64,000 bases of DNA from Siderastrea radians. Taxonomy: Eukaryota > Cnidaria > Anthozoa > Scleractinia > Rhizangiidae. Below are positions 44,068-54,967 of the stretch, piece after piece (the first letter of the stretch is position 1; each line of letters starts with the position of its first letter). The stretch lies in assembly GCA_964017195.1 (NCBI GenBank), contig OZ024896.1:31283430-31347429 (forward strand), read 5' to 3'. The translations under genes and the position numbers were made by a program. The notes under the pieces were generated by a model. The model had not been told where the DNA came from. It searched no databases and saw only the letters and a program-made list of their open reading frames with translations.

Positions 44068-44996
44068 TATTTTTATAAATTAGCTAGATTTTTGACTTGT
44101 ACTTTCATGGAGCCTGGAAAATGATCAATGAGAAAATGAAACCCAGATGCAAAGAAAGCATACAAGGAGTGTTGCTACAATTGTTTCCACTTCATGTGGT
44201 AGTTTATGAGAGGCTGGCGTGTGAGAAACTCAAACCGTGGCCGAAATTTTGAAAGGAACGCAGTCTTGAATCAAATGCAGTCTTTGTATGGGAACCAATC
44301 CAATATTACTTTTCGTAAAAAAACGTTCCTGAAATTTTTTACACCTTTATACTCAAACCACGAAATGGCCTTCAATGATAATATCTGGGGGATTTAGCTG
44401 TATTACAAAGAATGCAGTCGTATTTTTAATTTTCCATACGTTTGAGCTGAAAGTTGTAATTTGCGGGAAAACTTGCACATGGCATACATGTACGTCAAAA
44501 TGCGACTCGCGCGCTCTTCCCAGCAAAGCTACATGCTTCAAATTCAACAGGTTGTTATTATTATTTTTTGTTTGTTTGTTAGACATTTTATGCTTGCAGA
44601 CTGTAAATATTTCGGAAATAAATTTTACGGACATTATTTGGCATTAGATTGTAATTAGCTTGGAAACATTGTATTTCACGACCGCCCCTTTCAAAATGGC
44701 GGTGGACGACCTTCACGATCCTCTAGTTGTGGATTAATACAGTATTATAAACTTACATGTTAAATTGGAAGAAATACATGGTGGTTGTTGACAAACGTTT
44801 AGGAAGAGTACAAAGGATGAGAAATAAATGGAAAGCAAGTAAAAAGACCTACCATTTTGATTTTTTCCCGGGAATTTGCTACAGCTTTCAAAGCCACAAG
44901 CCGTGATCAAAGCAGCTCTCACTTAGCAAACTGGGAACGATATCAATCCTTCTGTTGCGAAGAGCCTGAGAACTAGTTCTTCGTGAATACGAAAAA
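44068..44996. other. promoter side of the phospholipid phosphatase gene
   Basis: No separate gene. A CpG-containing block (ACGACCGCCCC, 44679 on; CAAAATGGCGG near 44693) suggests a TATA-less promoter. Non-coding exon 1 must end at 45013. Confidence 0.4.
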
Positions 44997-45013
44997 ATGG
45001 CGGCAACTTCTCG
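44997..45013 (+). other. exon 1 end with out-of-frame upstream ATG (PLPP gene)
   Basis: ATGGCGGCAACTTCTCG followed by the donor GTGAGT. If joined to the acceptor ending at 45209, this ATG opens a 21-codon frame that overlaps and is out of frame with the main ATG at 45228. It would act as a uORF, or another start region is used. The exon junction is inferred. Confidence 0.5.
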
Positions 45014-45227
45014 GTGAGTGCTTTTCAAATTAAAATTTTAAATACCACTTAAGAATTCAAAATTTGCATATCCATATTGACCGTATGTTAAGTATGTTTA
45101 GTCGGTAAATACAGTGGTTCTTAAGTCTTGTGGAAAGTAAGAGATTAGGATAATCGTCTCGATACAATTTCATTGAGTTCTTCAAAAACTTACCAACTTG
45201 TTTTTTCAGCGAAATCTCCGCCTCAAA

Positions 45228-48200
45228 ATGGCAAATCGTCAGATCCCATGGCACATAATCATGGATATTGTTTGTTTCGTCTTACTTGGGATTGCGGACA
45301 TGTTATTCCACGTAATTCCTATAAAACCAAGTCACAGGGGATTCTTTTGCGACGATACAAGCTTACTAAAACCTTTCCAGCCCGAAACCATACCAACTTG
45401 GACAACCATTGTGGTTGGTTTTTTTGTCACAATTCCTGTAGTAAGTATGTTGTCTTAAGATTAATCATGGATTGCTCTTTATTTGCGTAGTAGAGTGAAT
45501 TTACTTGATCTACTTGATATACAACTCGACATCTGTTAGACTTGGCAAACAAACGCTAATACAAGCTTAAATAGAAAAGAAAAAACTGTTTAAGTGCTGT
45601 AAACAAGTTTAAATTACGTTGATCGATATTTCTAGGATCGCGCTTCTGCTGTTTCATGGGTTACGTAAATTGGTCATCCCTCGTTTCCTGTCTTCTATTG
45701 TTTAAATGTTCCCTTCAGCACGTTTACTCAAATCCAAAAAAAAAAAACAATTAAGCTACTGTTTACTAAGCAATTCAGCTGTCTTCATGCTTGTCTCAAT
45801 CAGGTTATTGTGTGAAAACGTCAAGCATTAAAATCCCACAAATTAAACAGTTGGCAAAAATTCAGTACTCATAACTTCTGTACATTTTACACAATTTCTT
45901 TTAAACTTCACACAGTTTTCATTGTCCTCATGCATTTAAAACTCATGGCACAGATCTTTTTCTTTCTTTTTTTGCGGTAATAAAAAAGACAATTGTTTGG
46001 CTCAATGTTAAACCCTCTGTCACAATTATAAATTGTTTTTCCCTCACATTGTGTGCATTGTTCAAACACAAAAACAATACGTTTAGGCAAATAGCTTAAC
46101 TATTTACTTAGTAATTCAGTTGTCTTTCAAGCTTACCTTAATCAGTTTATCTTTCGAAATTTTGCAAAGAAACAGCACCTGAAACTTACATTCTTTAGAT
46201 ACACAATTCCTCTCAATTCCTTTAGTTTTGCTGGTGTTCTGTCAAAACTTAATTGTCCTGAAATTTTTAAACTTTTTTTGTTTTCAGATTATAGCATGTG
46301 AAGTAGTGAATAGTCGATCCAAGAAAAGAAACCGTGAAATTGGAATGGGCAAAATGAGCATCAAATTTGGACCAATGACATGGAGGCCAACACCATGGCA
46401 GAGAAGGTGAGTTATGAGACCAACAAAGTAAAATTATTGTGGTATGTTAAAAGATGGCCTTTTTTCACTGATCTTTTGTCAGCCCAGTTTACCCTATGCC
46501 AACCTTTAAGTTACCATTTTAGTCACTTAATATGAAACACTTCTTTCACTTATGGGACACTTTTCATTATAAACATGAAAAGATATACTAAAAAATGCTT
46601 TAATATCTGATGATGATGATTAAGATCATAATAATATTCGCAGTTTGACAGTCATAACTTGCGATTCATGAATATAGGGCAATTTCTTAACTGTGTGTCA
46701 AAAGAAATTTGCATTTTCTCTTTTTTTCATTTTTATTTGCAATGTCCTTAACAACATGCATTTTTCTTGGTTTTGTATTATCATGCCGTGTGATTGGTTA
46801 CTAATAAAGTAACTCATGCCATTTTCTAAAACAATCACAAATAAAACGAAAACCAATCATGATCTTGCTTACAAATGTTTTTGCCCACTTGACGCAGGTT
46901 ATGTTGTAAATGCTATAATAATAATAATTATAATAATAATAATAATAATAATAATAGTAATAATAACATTTCATGAGTTCTGACTGGTTCTTTGTCTTGT
47001 TTGCATCTATTGTGATTGCCGGTCGGAGACATGACAGAGTATTAAATTGAATTTAGTTTGGTTTTGGTTTCATAACACTCAGTAGAAAAACACCCCATTT
47101 AAGGACCTCATAACCACTACATTCTTAATTTCTTAGATCATTAAGACTTGTGAGTGTCACACACATACCATAAGCCTAGTGTCATGGCTTCTGCTAAATA
47201 AATCAATGAAAGAGAGGCACGCAGAGGTGGAATGGTTGATGTAAATGTTCTTAAACACCAATAGCATACAATAATACATAATTTACATCCAATGTCACTT
47301 TAAAATCATGAAAGCAAATTCTCCAAAATTATACAATTTGAACAAATTTATTTTATGTGGTGGGGAATACATACTTCTCCAAAACCACACAGTTTAAACA
47401 TTATTTGTTTTTTTGTTTCTTTGTTTGTTCTTTTGTGGGGGGAATACAGGTAAGGAGTGTATGTTCCTTAAAACATACAATTTTAAGTTATTGTCAATAA
47501 TTATCGTTCACTTGCAAAAAGCCATAAATCCATGAAGCAAAGAATTGAAACCACCACTACCTTGCTTAAAGATTCACTTCTTCTCTTTATAGAACAATGT
47601 TTGTCATCTTCATGTTTGGTTTTGGTGCTCTCGTCACTAATCTGTTTACCGACATTGGCAAAGTGACGGTGGGAGGCCTGCGGCCATACTTCCTCACAGT
47701 CTGTAAACCTAACGTCACCCTAGCAAACTGCAGTCAAGGTTTTGTTACTGGAGATGTTTGCACAGGAAACCCAAAGGATATTCTGGAAGCCAGGTCTGTA
47801 ACTTGGATAAGAATAACACATTATGATGCTAAAATTTTGCCAGGGTTTCTTTCAGTCAAGGACAGATCTCATTTAATTAATCAGTAGAATTAGAAGGCTG
47901 CATTAAAATAATACAGTATACCTCAGGGGTAGTTTGCCTTATGTTAATGAACATTTCAAATGAAGATGTACATCTCATTTTGTTTCTTATGACTGAATTT
48001 ACTTAATATTCATTTATTTTTTGTTTGTTCATCCATTTAATCTATTTTTTATTTTATTTTAGGTTCTCATTTCCCTCAGCACATTCTTCATTCTCAGCTT
48101 TTTCCATGGTTTTTCTAGTAGTAAGTTTTGTTTGAACTTTATTATGTTACCAGAATGTGCAATTGCTAAGGAAATTACTATGCAAGTCACCAAGGACATA

Positions 48201-50060
48201 AGCAAACAATGATTAGCAGAACTATGTTAAGATAGAGTTGCACTTTAGCCCTAAGTGGCCCATACAGTCAGAGGTTAACCTTAGTTTCTGCAGCTGGAAG
48301 CAGCCAGGACTATTAATCCACCCCCCCACCCCGGCCCCACCTTCCCCTCTGCTAGATTTTTCACCAGTTTACTCATTTATACACTTGGGTAATTGGTAAT
48401 TAAGAGAGAGAGATAGTGTGGATCTAAGTATCTTGACTGTGTAAGGAATGAGACAGCAATATTATTTAAGGTAGAGAGAGATAGTGTGGATCTAAGTATC
48501 TTGTGTAAGGAAATGACACAGCAATATTATTTAAGGTGTGCATACAAAAAAAAACTAGCCAAATGTGAAAAGAAAAAAGCATTTTCAAAACCAACATGAC
48601 ATGGTCGTTCCTGGATATGTCCTTCACTTAAGGTTCACCGTTCAGAGTAATAACTGTTTTTATCTCTTTCATTCAAGTTGTGTTGAATATCTTATTATTA
48701 ATTTATTTAGCTGTATTTGGAATCAGCAATGCCCACAAAACGAACCAACTTGGTCAAACCATTTGCTCAGGTGACATTCATTTCACTGGCAATTCTTTGC
48801 GCATTGTCACGGATATTTGACTATTGGCACCACTGGAGTGACGTGTTGGTTGGTCTGTTTCTTGGTACTATTGTGGCTTTCTTTATTGTGAGTAACATTT
48901 GTTTTTTTTTTTTAATAATTTCAATTTATTTAAATCATCACGGCATAGTAATAATTTTAAGACAGAGCCTGCTAATGCACGTATCAATGTTAAGCCCCAG
49001 GATGGGGGGGGGGGGTGCTACCTCCGGGGAATTTTAGGGGAGCCAAAGTCAAATTCCCTACCCCCAGAAAACTAATAAATGTCAAATATCAGCCCCTAGG
49101 GTAACTTTTTCTATGAAGGTAAAATAATTGGGGCAACATGTATGTTCAAAATCCCTACCCAGGGGATAGTGTCAATTTCCCAGGGTACCCTCCCCCCCTT
49201 CCTGAAGCTTAACAATGATAGGTGCATAACACAGACTATATGCAGGAAAAGCAAATATTTTAGTAAGGGCTTTTGGCATCCAAAAACAAAACTGGCAGTA
49301 ACCACCACAAACAAATTCCAAACAAAACACCAGAAGAATAAGTAGTATGTACCAAACCAGAGGATAGTGTTTCTTGTGCACTCTGATTGGCTACTCAAAC
49401 TCAGGATAGTATCTGATTGGCTACTCAAACTCAGGATAGTATCTGATTGGCTACTCAAACTCAGGATAGTATCTGATTGGCTACTCAAACTCAGGATAGT
49501 ATCTGATTGGCTACTCAAACTCAGGATAGTATCTGATTGGCTACTCAAACTTGGGATAGTATCTGCTATTCACCTCACAGTATTTTGTCCAGATTTCGCG
49601 CGCGAGTTTTCCCTCATTTCTCAGAAAAAAGGAACTATTTGTTGCTTGCTATCCACTGGTTTGGGGACCAAACAATTATTGTTCACTTCAGTGTCAGTGA
49701 AGAGTGGTAGATATGGTAGTTATTTACCTCCACTTTGGTGAATAATTGTTAATTCTTCCATGAGTGCATGTTGGATATGAGGTAAAAAAAGGAATCAGGG
49801 GTGTGGTACCAAGTGAGACATTTAGGTCCCCCCTTACCCGTCACCCCCCACCAGTAAGAATATTCACGAAACCCAAGAATAAGATAACTCATGTCCTCAT
49901 TTTAGTAATAATTATTTTGTAGACTTTTAGATCTCTGAGGCTGTTCTCCTTTCCTCACTGCCCTAAGTGCCACCCCATTGATGAAGTTGACCATGGGCAG
50001 GGCGTGGCAGCATCCCGGAGAGAAGAAGCATCGATTGCCGACAGTACAATTCAACTTTAG
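45228..50060 (+). CDS. phospholipid phosphatase (PLPP1/2/3-type lipid phosphate phosphatase)
   Basis: Six coding exons: 45228-45440, 46288-46406, 47593-47793, 48063-48120, 48711-48887, 49923-50060, all with GT donors and AG acceptors; together 301 codons plus none left over except the stop (906 nt). The enzyme removes phosphate from phosphatidate, lysophosphatidate and similar lipids in plasma or ER membranes. Six hydrophobic segments are expected; K-P-x-H-R-G-F-x-C after the first is typical. C1 motif K-V-T-V-G-G-L-R-P is at 134-142; C2 is S-F-P-S-A-H at 180-185 (usual P-S-G-H); C3 is S-R at 230-231 with H237 and D241. An N-glycosylation site N-V-T follows C1 as in vertebrate PLPPs. Length is normal. 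The tail ends with a basic/acidic soluble segment. PLPP1, 2 or 3 orthology cannot be decided. Confidence 0.93.
46914..46966. repeat. AAT microsatellite in PLPP intron
   Basis: About 50 bp of ATA repeats with single interruptions, in the intron between coding exons 2 and 3. Confidence 0.95.
48404..48537. repeat. tandem duplication of about 68 bp in PLPP intron
   Basis: The segment AGAGAGAGATAGTGTGGATC to ATTATTTAAGGT occurs twice side by side. The second copy has small deletions and insertions (CTTGTGTAAGG for CTTGACTGTGTAAGG). A recent local duplication. Confidence 0.92.
49381..49562. repeat. 30 bp minisatellite, six units, in the last PLPP intron
   Basis: Six units of 30 bp, each with CTGATTGGCTACTCAA and CTCAGGATAGTAT. 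Units 1-5 are essentially identical; the sixth varies (CTTGGGATAGTAT). Because 30 is a multiple of 3, frames stay open on both strands, but no gene is implied. CTGATTGGCT matches the NF-Y (CCAAT box) consensus in reverse. Confidence 0.95.
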
Positions 50061-51755
50061 CAGGAACTGACTACTTGACTCCCACTATCTCAAATGTACA
50101 AGGAAATGAAAAAGATTGTTTGGGAAAGTGGATTAAGCTCAATATGGCCAGCAGTTAATACTGCAGAGCCATTATCGGTGCAACAGGTTAATTCAGTTCT
50201 TTCAAGACACTAGAGGGGGACTTAGAATAGCTGGAGTACAAGATAGCAGGGTCTGCAATATAATCATTTTTTTCTGCACAGGGTTTTTAATACATTTTAC
50301 ATGGTTCATACTATTTTGAAAACTTTTGAATTGAACATTTGCCTTGGAAAGTTTTTTGATCCTAGCAAATGTTTGAAAAGTGAACAAGTCTTGAAAATTT
50401 TAAATTTTGTAATTTGAGTAGAATCTCTCATCATTCTCCTGATGCATTTTGGCAAGTACCGAATTTTTATGCTTCTCCTTCAAATCAAACTCTGATAGCA
50501 AAAGTTGCTAACGTTTGAGGCCCCCATAATATGTCAGAAGATTAATGGTGCTTGAAAATTGACCTTGAAGAATCCATGAATGGTTCATGCATTTTGTTTG
50601 ACCAAAGCTGTGCAAGCCCAGCTTTAACATTAGATGATAAATATTGTGAAGAAGGTGGTTCAGATGCTGAGTGCAGGTCTTAATTGTTGGAATGTTTATA
50701 TTAATTTCAACAAAAGTAGGTGGTGAACTAATTATAACTGAAAAATAATAAGCTAATACACAACCACAACAGTACCCTCTCTTTCTGGTTACCATAAGAT
50801 CATGGTTTCTGTGAATCTTGTTTAAACAAGATTGATGACTGATTCATCTAAGGTTTAGTGCGTTTTCTTTTTGCATTTGGGTGAACACCTATTAGCACCC
50901 GTAATAGCACTAAAGAATGATACTTATCAGCCAGATTTAAAAGCAGCCAGAGTCAATTTCCAGACTAAACATAATCCACATTTTTTGCACATCAGCTCAG
51001 CTGTTCCCATTTGCCACGTATAAATAGACATTACTTTATTATAAAGTTGTCATCGTTGTTAATAAGGCAGTGTGAAATTCTGCCGATGAATTGCATGTCT
51101 CATTGCTCGTTGCTCATTTATTGTTGAAACGCCACTTAGACAAATTAGTCATTAAATAAAGAGGAAAATGGGATAGACTGATAACTTGACATTAATTTAT
51201 CTATAAAGCTCTACCCTCTGGAGGGGGAGAGGGACTTCCATGTAAAAATTTCCCAGGGGTATTGATTTGTGGTTGGGTACCCCTAAGCCATAAGAGTTAT
51301 CTTTGTACCTTTGGGGATAGAAAAAAAATTGAGAGGATACATCATACCATAGAAGCTCTATAAGTTAAGCCAGCGGGGGGGCCTATTTAATTTCAGGCCT
51401 CATGAATGGGGGGGAAGGGAGCTTATTAGAGAGGGGGATTTTTTCAAATCTTTAAGCAAGTAATCTTAAAATATTTTTTTCACAAAACTCAAACACTGTC
51501 TGTTAACTTACTTCTTATCAAGAAAGACCGGCCAACTTTATGTATTTTTTTCTAGCCTTGATAAAAATAATACACCAACTGGCGATGAAGTGGGTGGCTT
51601 AATAGAGATTAGCAGGGTCTAATTACAATATCTGATGCCCCAAAGGGGGGAGGGGGGACTTATTAAAAAAAATTGACTTTCTGAGGGGGTGGAAATGAAT
51701 TGAAGCCAACCCCTCAAAATAAAGGGCTCCTTTAGAAATTTCCGATGAACAACCT
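50061..51755. other. 3' flank of the PLPP gene
   Basis: AT-rich sequence that must include the PLPP 3'UTR. Several poly(A)-signal-like words, e.g. TTAAATAAAG near 51153. G-rich patches at 51374-51415 and 51640-51692 are probably pieces of interspersed repeats. Confidence 0.4.
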
Positions 51756-52130
51756 AATACAGTTAAGGACGGTGCATCCTTATGTTACTGCGCGTACGTT
51801 CTGGGCATCTTGGGATAGCCCAAGAAAAACAAGTTTCTTAGGAAGGGTACCTTCTGATACAGAGGTGTTTTTGCACAGTTTGTACAAAAAGCAGATCTTA
51901 GCAAAAGGGCTGTTAGAACCCAGAAAGGAAATTAGGGGATAACCACGCATTTTTCAGAGATAATTGTGCTTTAATTTGGAAAGAAAATACCATACATTGG
52001 AATGTATTTTAGAGCTTACCCATAATTTTTGCTTTGATTCCAATAGCCCTTACTAAGATCTGGTTTTTCCACATAGTCATAAACTTTGCAGAAATACCTC
52101 TGTATTAGGAGGCACCATTCTTAAATGGGC
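51756..52130. mobile_element. MITE, copy 2 (related to 15690-16346)
   Basis: Shares TTAAGGACGGTGC, CGTTCTGGGCATCTTGGGAT, CAGATCTTAGCAA, ACTAAGATCTG, CATAGTCATAAAC and ACCTCTGTATTAGGAGGCACC with copy 1, in the same orientation. Inverted ends at about 51838-51872 and 52095-52127. The copies have diverged by substitution and loss of internal blocks. Confidence 0.75.
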
Positions 52131-53137
52131 TTCTAATCAGGTACTCTGCACCCCAAGGGTATCACATATTTTTGCATGGGGGTGGGGGAGGGGTGCCCCA
52201 GCCTTTCAACTTCAACTTTCAATTCCCAAAACCCTCACCATATTTTCGACATAATCTACATACACTGTATGTATGGTTTTCTCCAACCTATTTGCCACTC
52301 AAACAGCAAAACCACTTCAAACGATAGCAAAACTTAACCAACGCCTAGCTAAAATAGTAAAAATTTGTGCCCTATTTCAGACCAGTATTAAGGAGTCTGC
52401 AGAAGCATTCATGCCAAAACGGCAGGACATTACGCATTTTTTTAAGACTACCTCATTCTGGGCTAGAGTCTGATACAAAATCTTTACCCTTCTTTAATTT
52501 GGACCAGTAAGCAGTCCATAAGATTCAAACCAAAATGGTATAAGTTGTACCCAATTTCGTGGGTGCAAATATATAAGCAAAACCTCAGACCAGTACTGAA
52601 CATACCTACTCCTGGGGGGAGGCTACTCAATGAAGTTTTGTACGGGGAGGCTCTGCCAAGAGGTTCAACCCATTACCCTTTCATATACTAATTTTTACCA
52701 AAATGGTACCCCTTTCATATACCTAGAGGAAAATTGCACCCCTTTTGTACACCTCAAGGATAAGCCAAAACAATAGAATTTCCTATAACCGCCACGTTTT
52801 TCCCGGGTTTTCAGTCCTTATTCAGTTGCGTAGTCATTTCTGCCAAAAAGTGGCACCCTTTGATACACTTCGCTTTAGCCACAATTTCTTCCACTTTACA
52901 GCTGATTTTGTGACCCTTTCGTATACTAAAATGGCAATTTTCCCTACCCTTTAACATACTGCAAGCTTACAAAAGGCACACCTTTCGGGCGGAGCCTCCC
53001 CGTATCGCCCGCTATAGGGCGTAACCCCGCCCGGGTACCTACTCGGGTGTGCCCCATGACACTATAGAGCTAAAAGCTACACTTTGAGCAGTCGTTTCAG
53101 GACATATATTTAAACGACATCGCTAGCTTGTGGACAG
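52131..53137. repeat. interspersed repeat with GGGGAGGCT inverted ends
   Basis: GGGGAGGCTCTGCC near 52644 is mirrored by GGCGGAGCCTCCCC at 52990. Between them the phrase CCCTTTCATATAC or CCTTTGATACAC-like (and its kin) recurs about every 30-40 bp (52674-52960). Exact ends not found. Upstream (52131-52600) nothing else is recognisable. Confidence 0.55.
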
Positions 53138-53146
53138 GCTCTCAAA

Positions 53147-53219
53147 TAGCCTACGCGTAGCCGTTCCCTCCTCCCCGTTTTCTCCTCGGCGGGGGGAGGG
53201 TACGGCTACGCGTAGGCTA
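53147..53219. mobile_element. 73 bp hairpin MITE with 9 bp target duplication
   Basis: TAGCCTACGCGTAGCCGT and its perfect complement make up half of the element. GCTCTCAAA is duplicated at 53138-53146 and 53220-53228. The 9 bp duplication suggests a MULE-type origin. At 73 bp it is close to two TIRs and little else. Confidence 0.9.
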
Positions 53220-53228
53220 GCTCTCAAA

Positions 53229-54200
53229 AGGGTAATAGAGTAGTGAATAGAGCGCAAGAAAAATTCGACGATGCAAAGCTTAGATGGGGACCGCTGTCAC
53301 GAACCCCATGCCAATCTACACGCAGCGAGCCGATTTTTTTGCGGCAGGCTTCTACTAAGGAACCTGTTCACAGGCTAATAAGTGAGCGAGCGCATAAAGC
53401 AACCAACCAACCTCATTTTCAGGGTATATCTCAACACGGGACCAACTCTCGACTACGCTGAACTGCGCGGCGCCACGCGACCTGTTTCGCTCGTTCGCCC
53501 TGCGGAGCTTCACTCGAGACTAGTATCCAGGTCTCTCGATACTGGCGCACCTTTTTTTTTCGCGCACGCCGAGGAGGAAAACGGGTTGAGACCAAACGGC
53601 TAGTCTGCCTCTCGTGGACGAGCTTAAGACGATCGCAAGAACACGGTGAAATGGAATTTTTACATTACGTCATTATTTTACTTCCATCCTATAATCACTA
53701 AACTTGTACTGATGGACAGGATACTGATTTCGCATCAACGCTTTTATAAAGCCAATACTGTTTCGGCGGGAAGAATCGTGTTCTAGGGTCTAAGCTAAAC
53801 TTCACAACGGCAGGGTGACTTTTAATCAAAGATTAAACGAGCCATCTCGTTTACTTGTTTGATAGCCGAGCTAAACAAGCCGCCAAATACATAGACCCAA
53901 AACTAAACATTTGTAGATCTTTACGTCCACGCTGAATCAAACGAACCACAAAACACATAAGCCGTGGTGACGGCACGCTTAGCTAAAAAGCCCGGTTGCA
54001 GGTGCGCCATCCGGGCTCATCGGATGTTGGCGAACGCGTGAAAATGGTCCTACATTTTCTATAACCTTGATATTTCGTAGGTAAAAGGGACAAATAAAAG
54101 TATATGAATTGGAGAAAGAATGACCGGATGAAACCGGGGAGTCAGTGGAAAGAAATGATACGACAGTTGTTAGTTAATCATTGCTTTTATAACATTTGGT
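53229..54200. other. anonymous sequence downstream of H2B
   Basis: No supported gene. Frames here (for instance 53243-53603) lack homology. Confidence 0.35.
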
Positions 54201-54216
54201 GGCTCCTAAAAGAGCC
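54201..54216 (-). terminator. histone 3' stem-loop of H2B
   Basis: On the minus strand GGCTCTTTTAGGAGCC followed by ACCAAA, 30 bases past the stop. This is the metazoan histone mRNA 3' element (6 bp stem, 4 base loop) bound by SLBP in place of polyadenylation. Present and intact. Confidence 0.95.
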
Positions 54217-54245
54217 GTTGGTTTTTGGCGGTAAACTCAGCGAGT

Positions 54246-54617
54246 TTACTTGCTGCTGGTGTACTTGGTCACAGCCTTGGTTCCTTCACTGACGGCGTGT
54301 TTGGGCAGTTCAACGGGCAGAAGCAGCCTGATGGCGGTCTGGATCTCGCGAGAGCTGATGGTTGATTTCTTGTTGTAGTGGGCAAGGCGGGAAGCTTCGG
54401 TGGCGATGCGCTCGAAGATGTCGTTGACGAACGAGTTCATGATGCCCATGGCTTTTCTGGAGATACCAGTGTCAGGGTGAACTTGCTTTAACACCTTGTA
54501 GATGTAGATAGCATAGCTTTCCTTTCTCTTTCCCCTTCTCTTCTTCTTTCCTTCAGCTGCGGCCTTTGCCTTTCCGGCTCTCTTCTCACCTTTCTTCTCT
54601 GCTACTTTGGGTGCCAT
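54246..54617 (-). CDS. histone H2B, replication-dependent
   Basis: A complete 123-residue intronless H2B: a Lys/Ala-rich N-terminal tail, then [21 protein letters not shown] and the histone fold, ending K-Y-T-S-S-K. It packs DNA in the nucleosome with H2A. The start is the only ATG fitting the tail. The TATA box (54669-54676 on the plus strand) and the 3' stem-loop show replication-coupled expression. Two residues in the near-invariant L-P-G-E-L-A-K-H-A block before the last helix are changed (it reads L-P-V-E-L-P-K-H-A), which is odd for a functional H2B. Transcribed divergently from the broken H2A gene. Confidence 0.95.
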   Translation of the reverse strand: MAPKVAEKKGEKRAGKAKAAAEGKKKRRGKRKESYAIYIYKVLKQVHPDTGISRKAMGIMNSFVNDIFERIATEASRLAHYNKKSTISSREIQTAIRLLLPVELPKHAVSEGTKAVTKYTSSK

Positions 54618-54967
54618 GCCTGATCAAAATGGATCTGAAATATCTGACTACGTACCCGTTCCATCTCGTATTTATACTAGCATAAGGAAAAGATCGATTA
54701 CCATACGGATCAAAATCCTCCATATTTGACTGGTTATTCCAATGAGCAATTTCTTGTACTTAGCTCCTTTAGAATACTGACCCACACGTTCAAGTTTTCT
54801 TTGCATCTCATTTTCTTTCTAGATAAAGCTTCTTTGAAATTCAAGCAGTCTGCAAGGCTTTGATTGGTGCGCCTTCGATCCTACTGGTATAAGAACGAAG
54901 TATAAATATTGCAGTCCCCAAAACCAACTCATTCACTTCCTAAGAAGACTTTCCAAAAAATTTCAGC
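54618..54967. promoter_or_regulatory. divergent H2B/H2A promoter
   Basis: TATAAATA for H2B on the minus strand (54669-54676) and TATAAATA for H2A on the plus strand (54901-54908). CCAAT boxes: CCAAT at 54739-54743, ATTGG at 54863-54867. The layout (two TATA boxes about 225 bp apart with CCAAT boxes between) is usual for head-to-head H2A/H2B pairs. Confidence 0.85.

Noticed and set aside
49111..49548. 145-codon minus-strand repeat protein (S-S-Q-S-D-T-I-L-S-L units)
   Set aside because: Comes from a 30 bp minisatellite in the PLPP intron; openness follows from a unit length divisible by three.
52273..52473. 66-codon frame with basic composition
   Set aside because: No recognisable family, no splice context; left as anonymous sequence.
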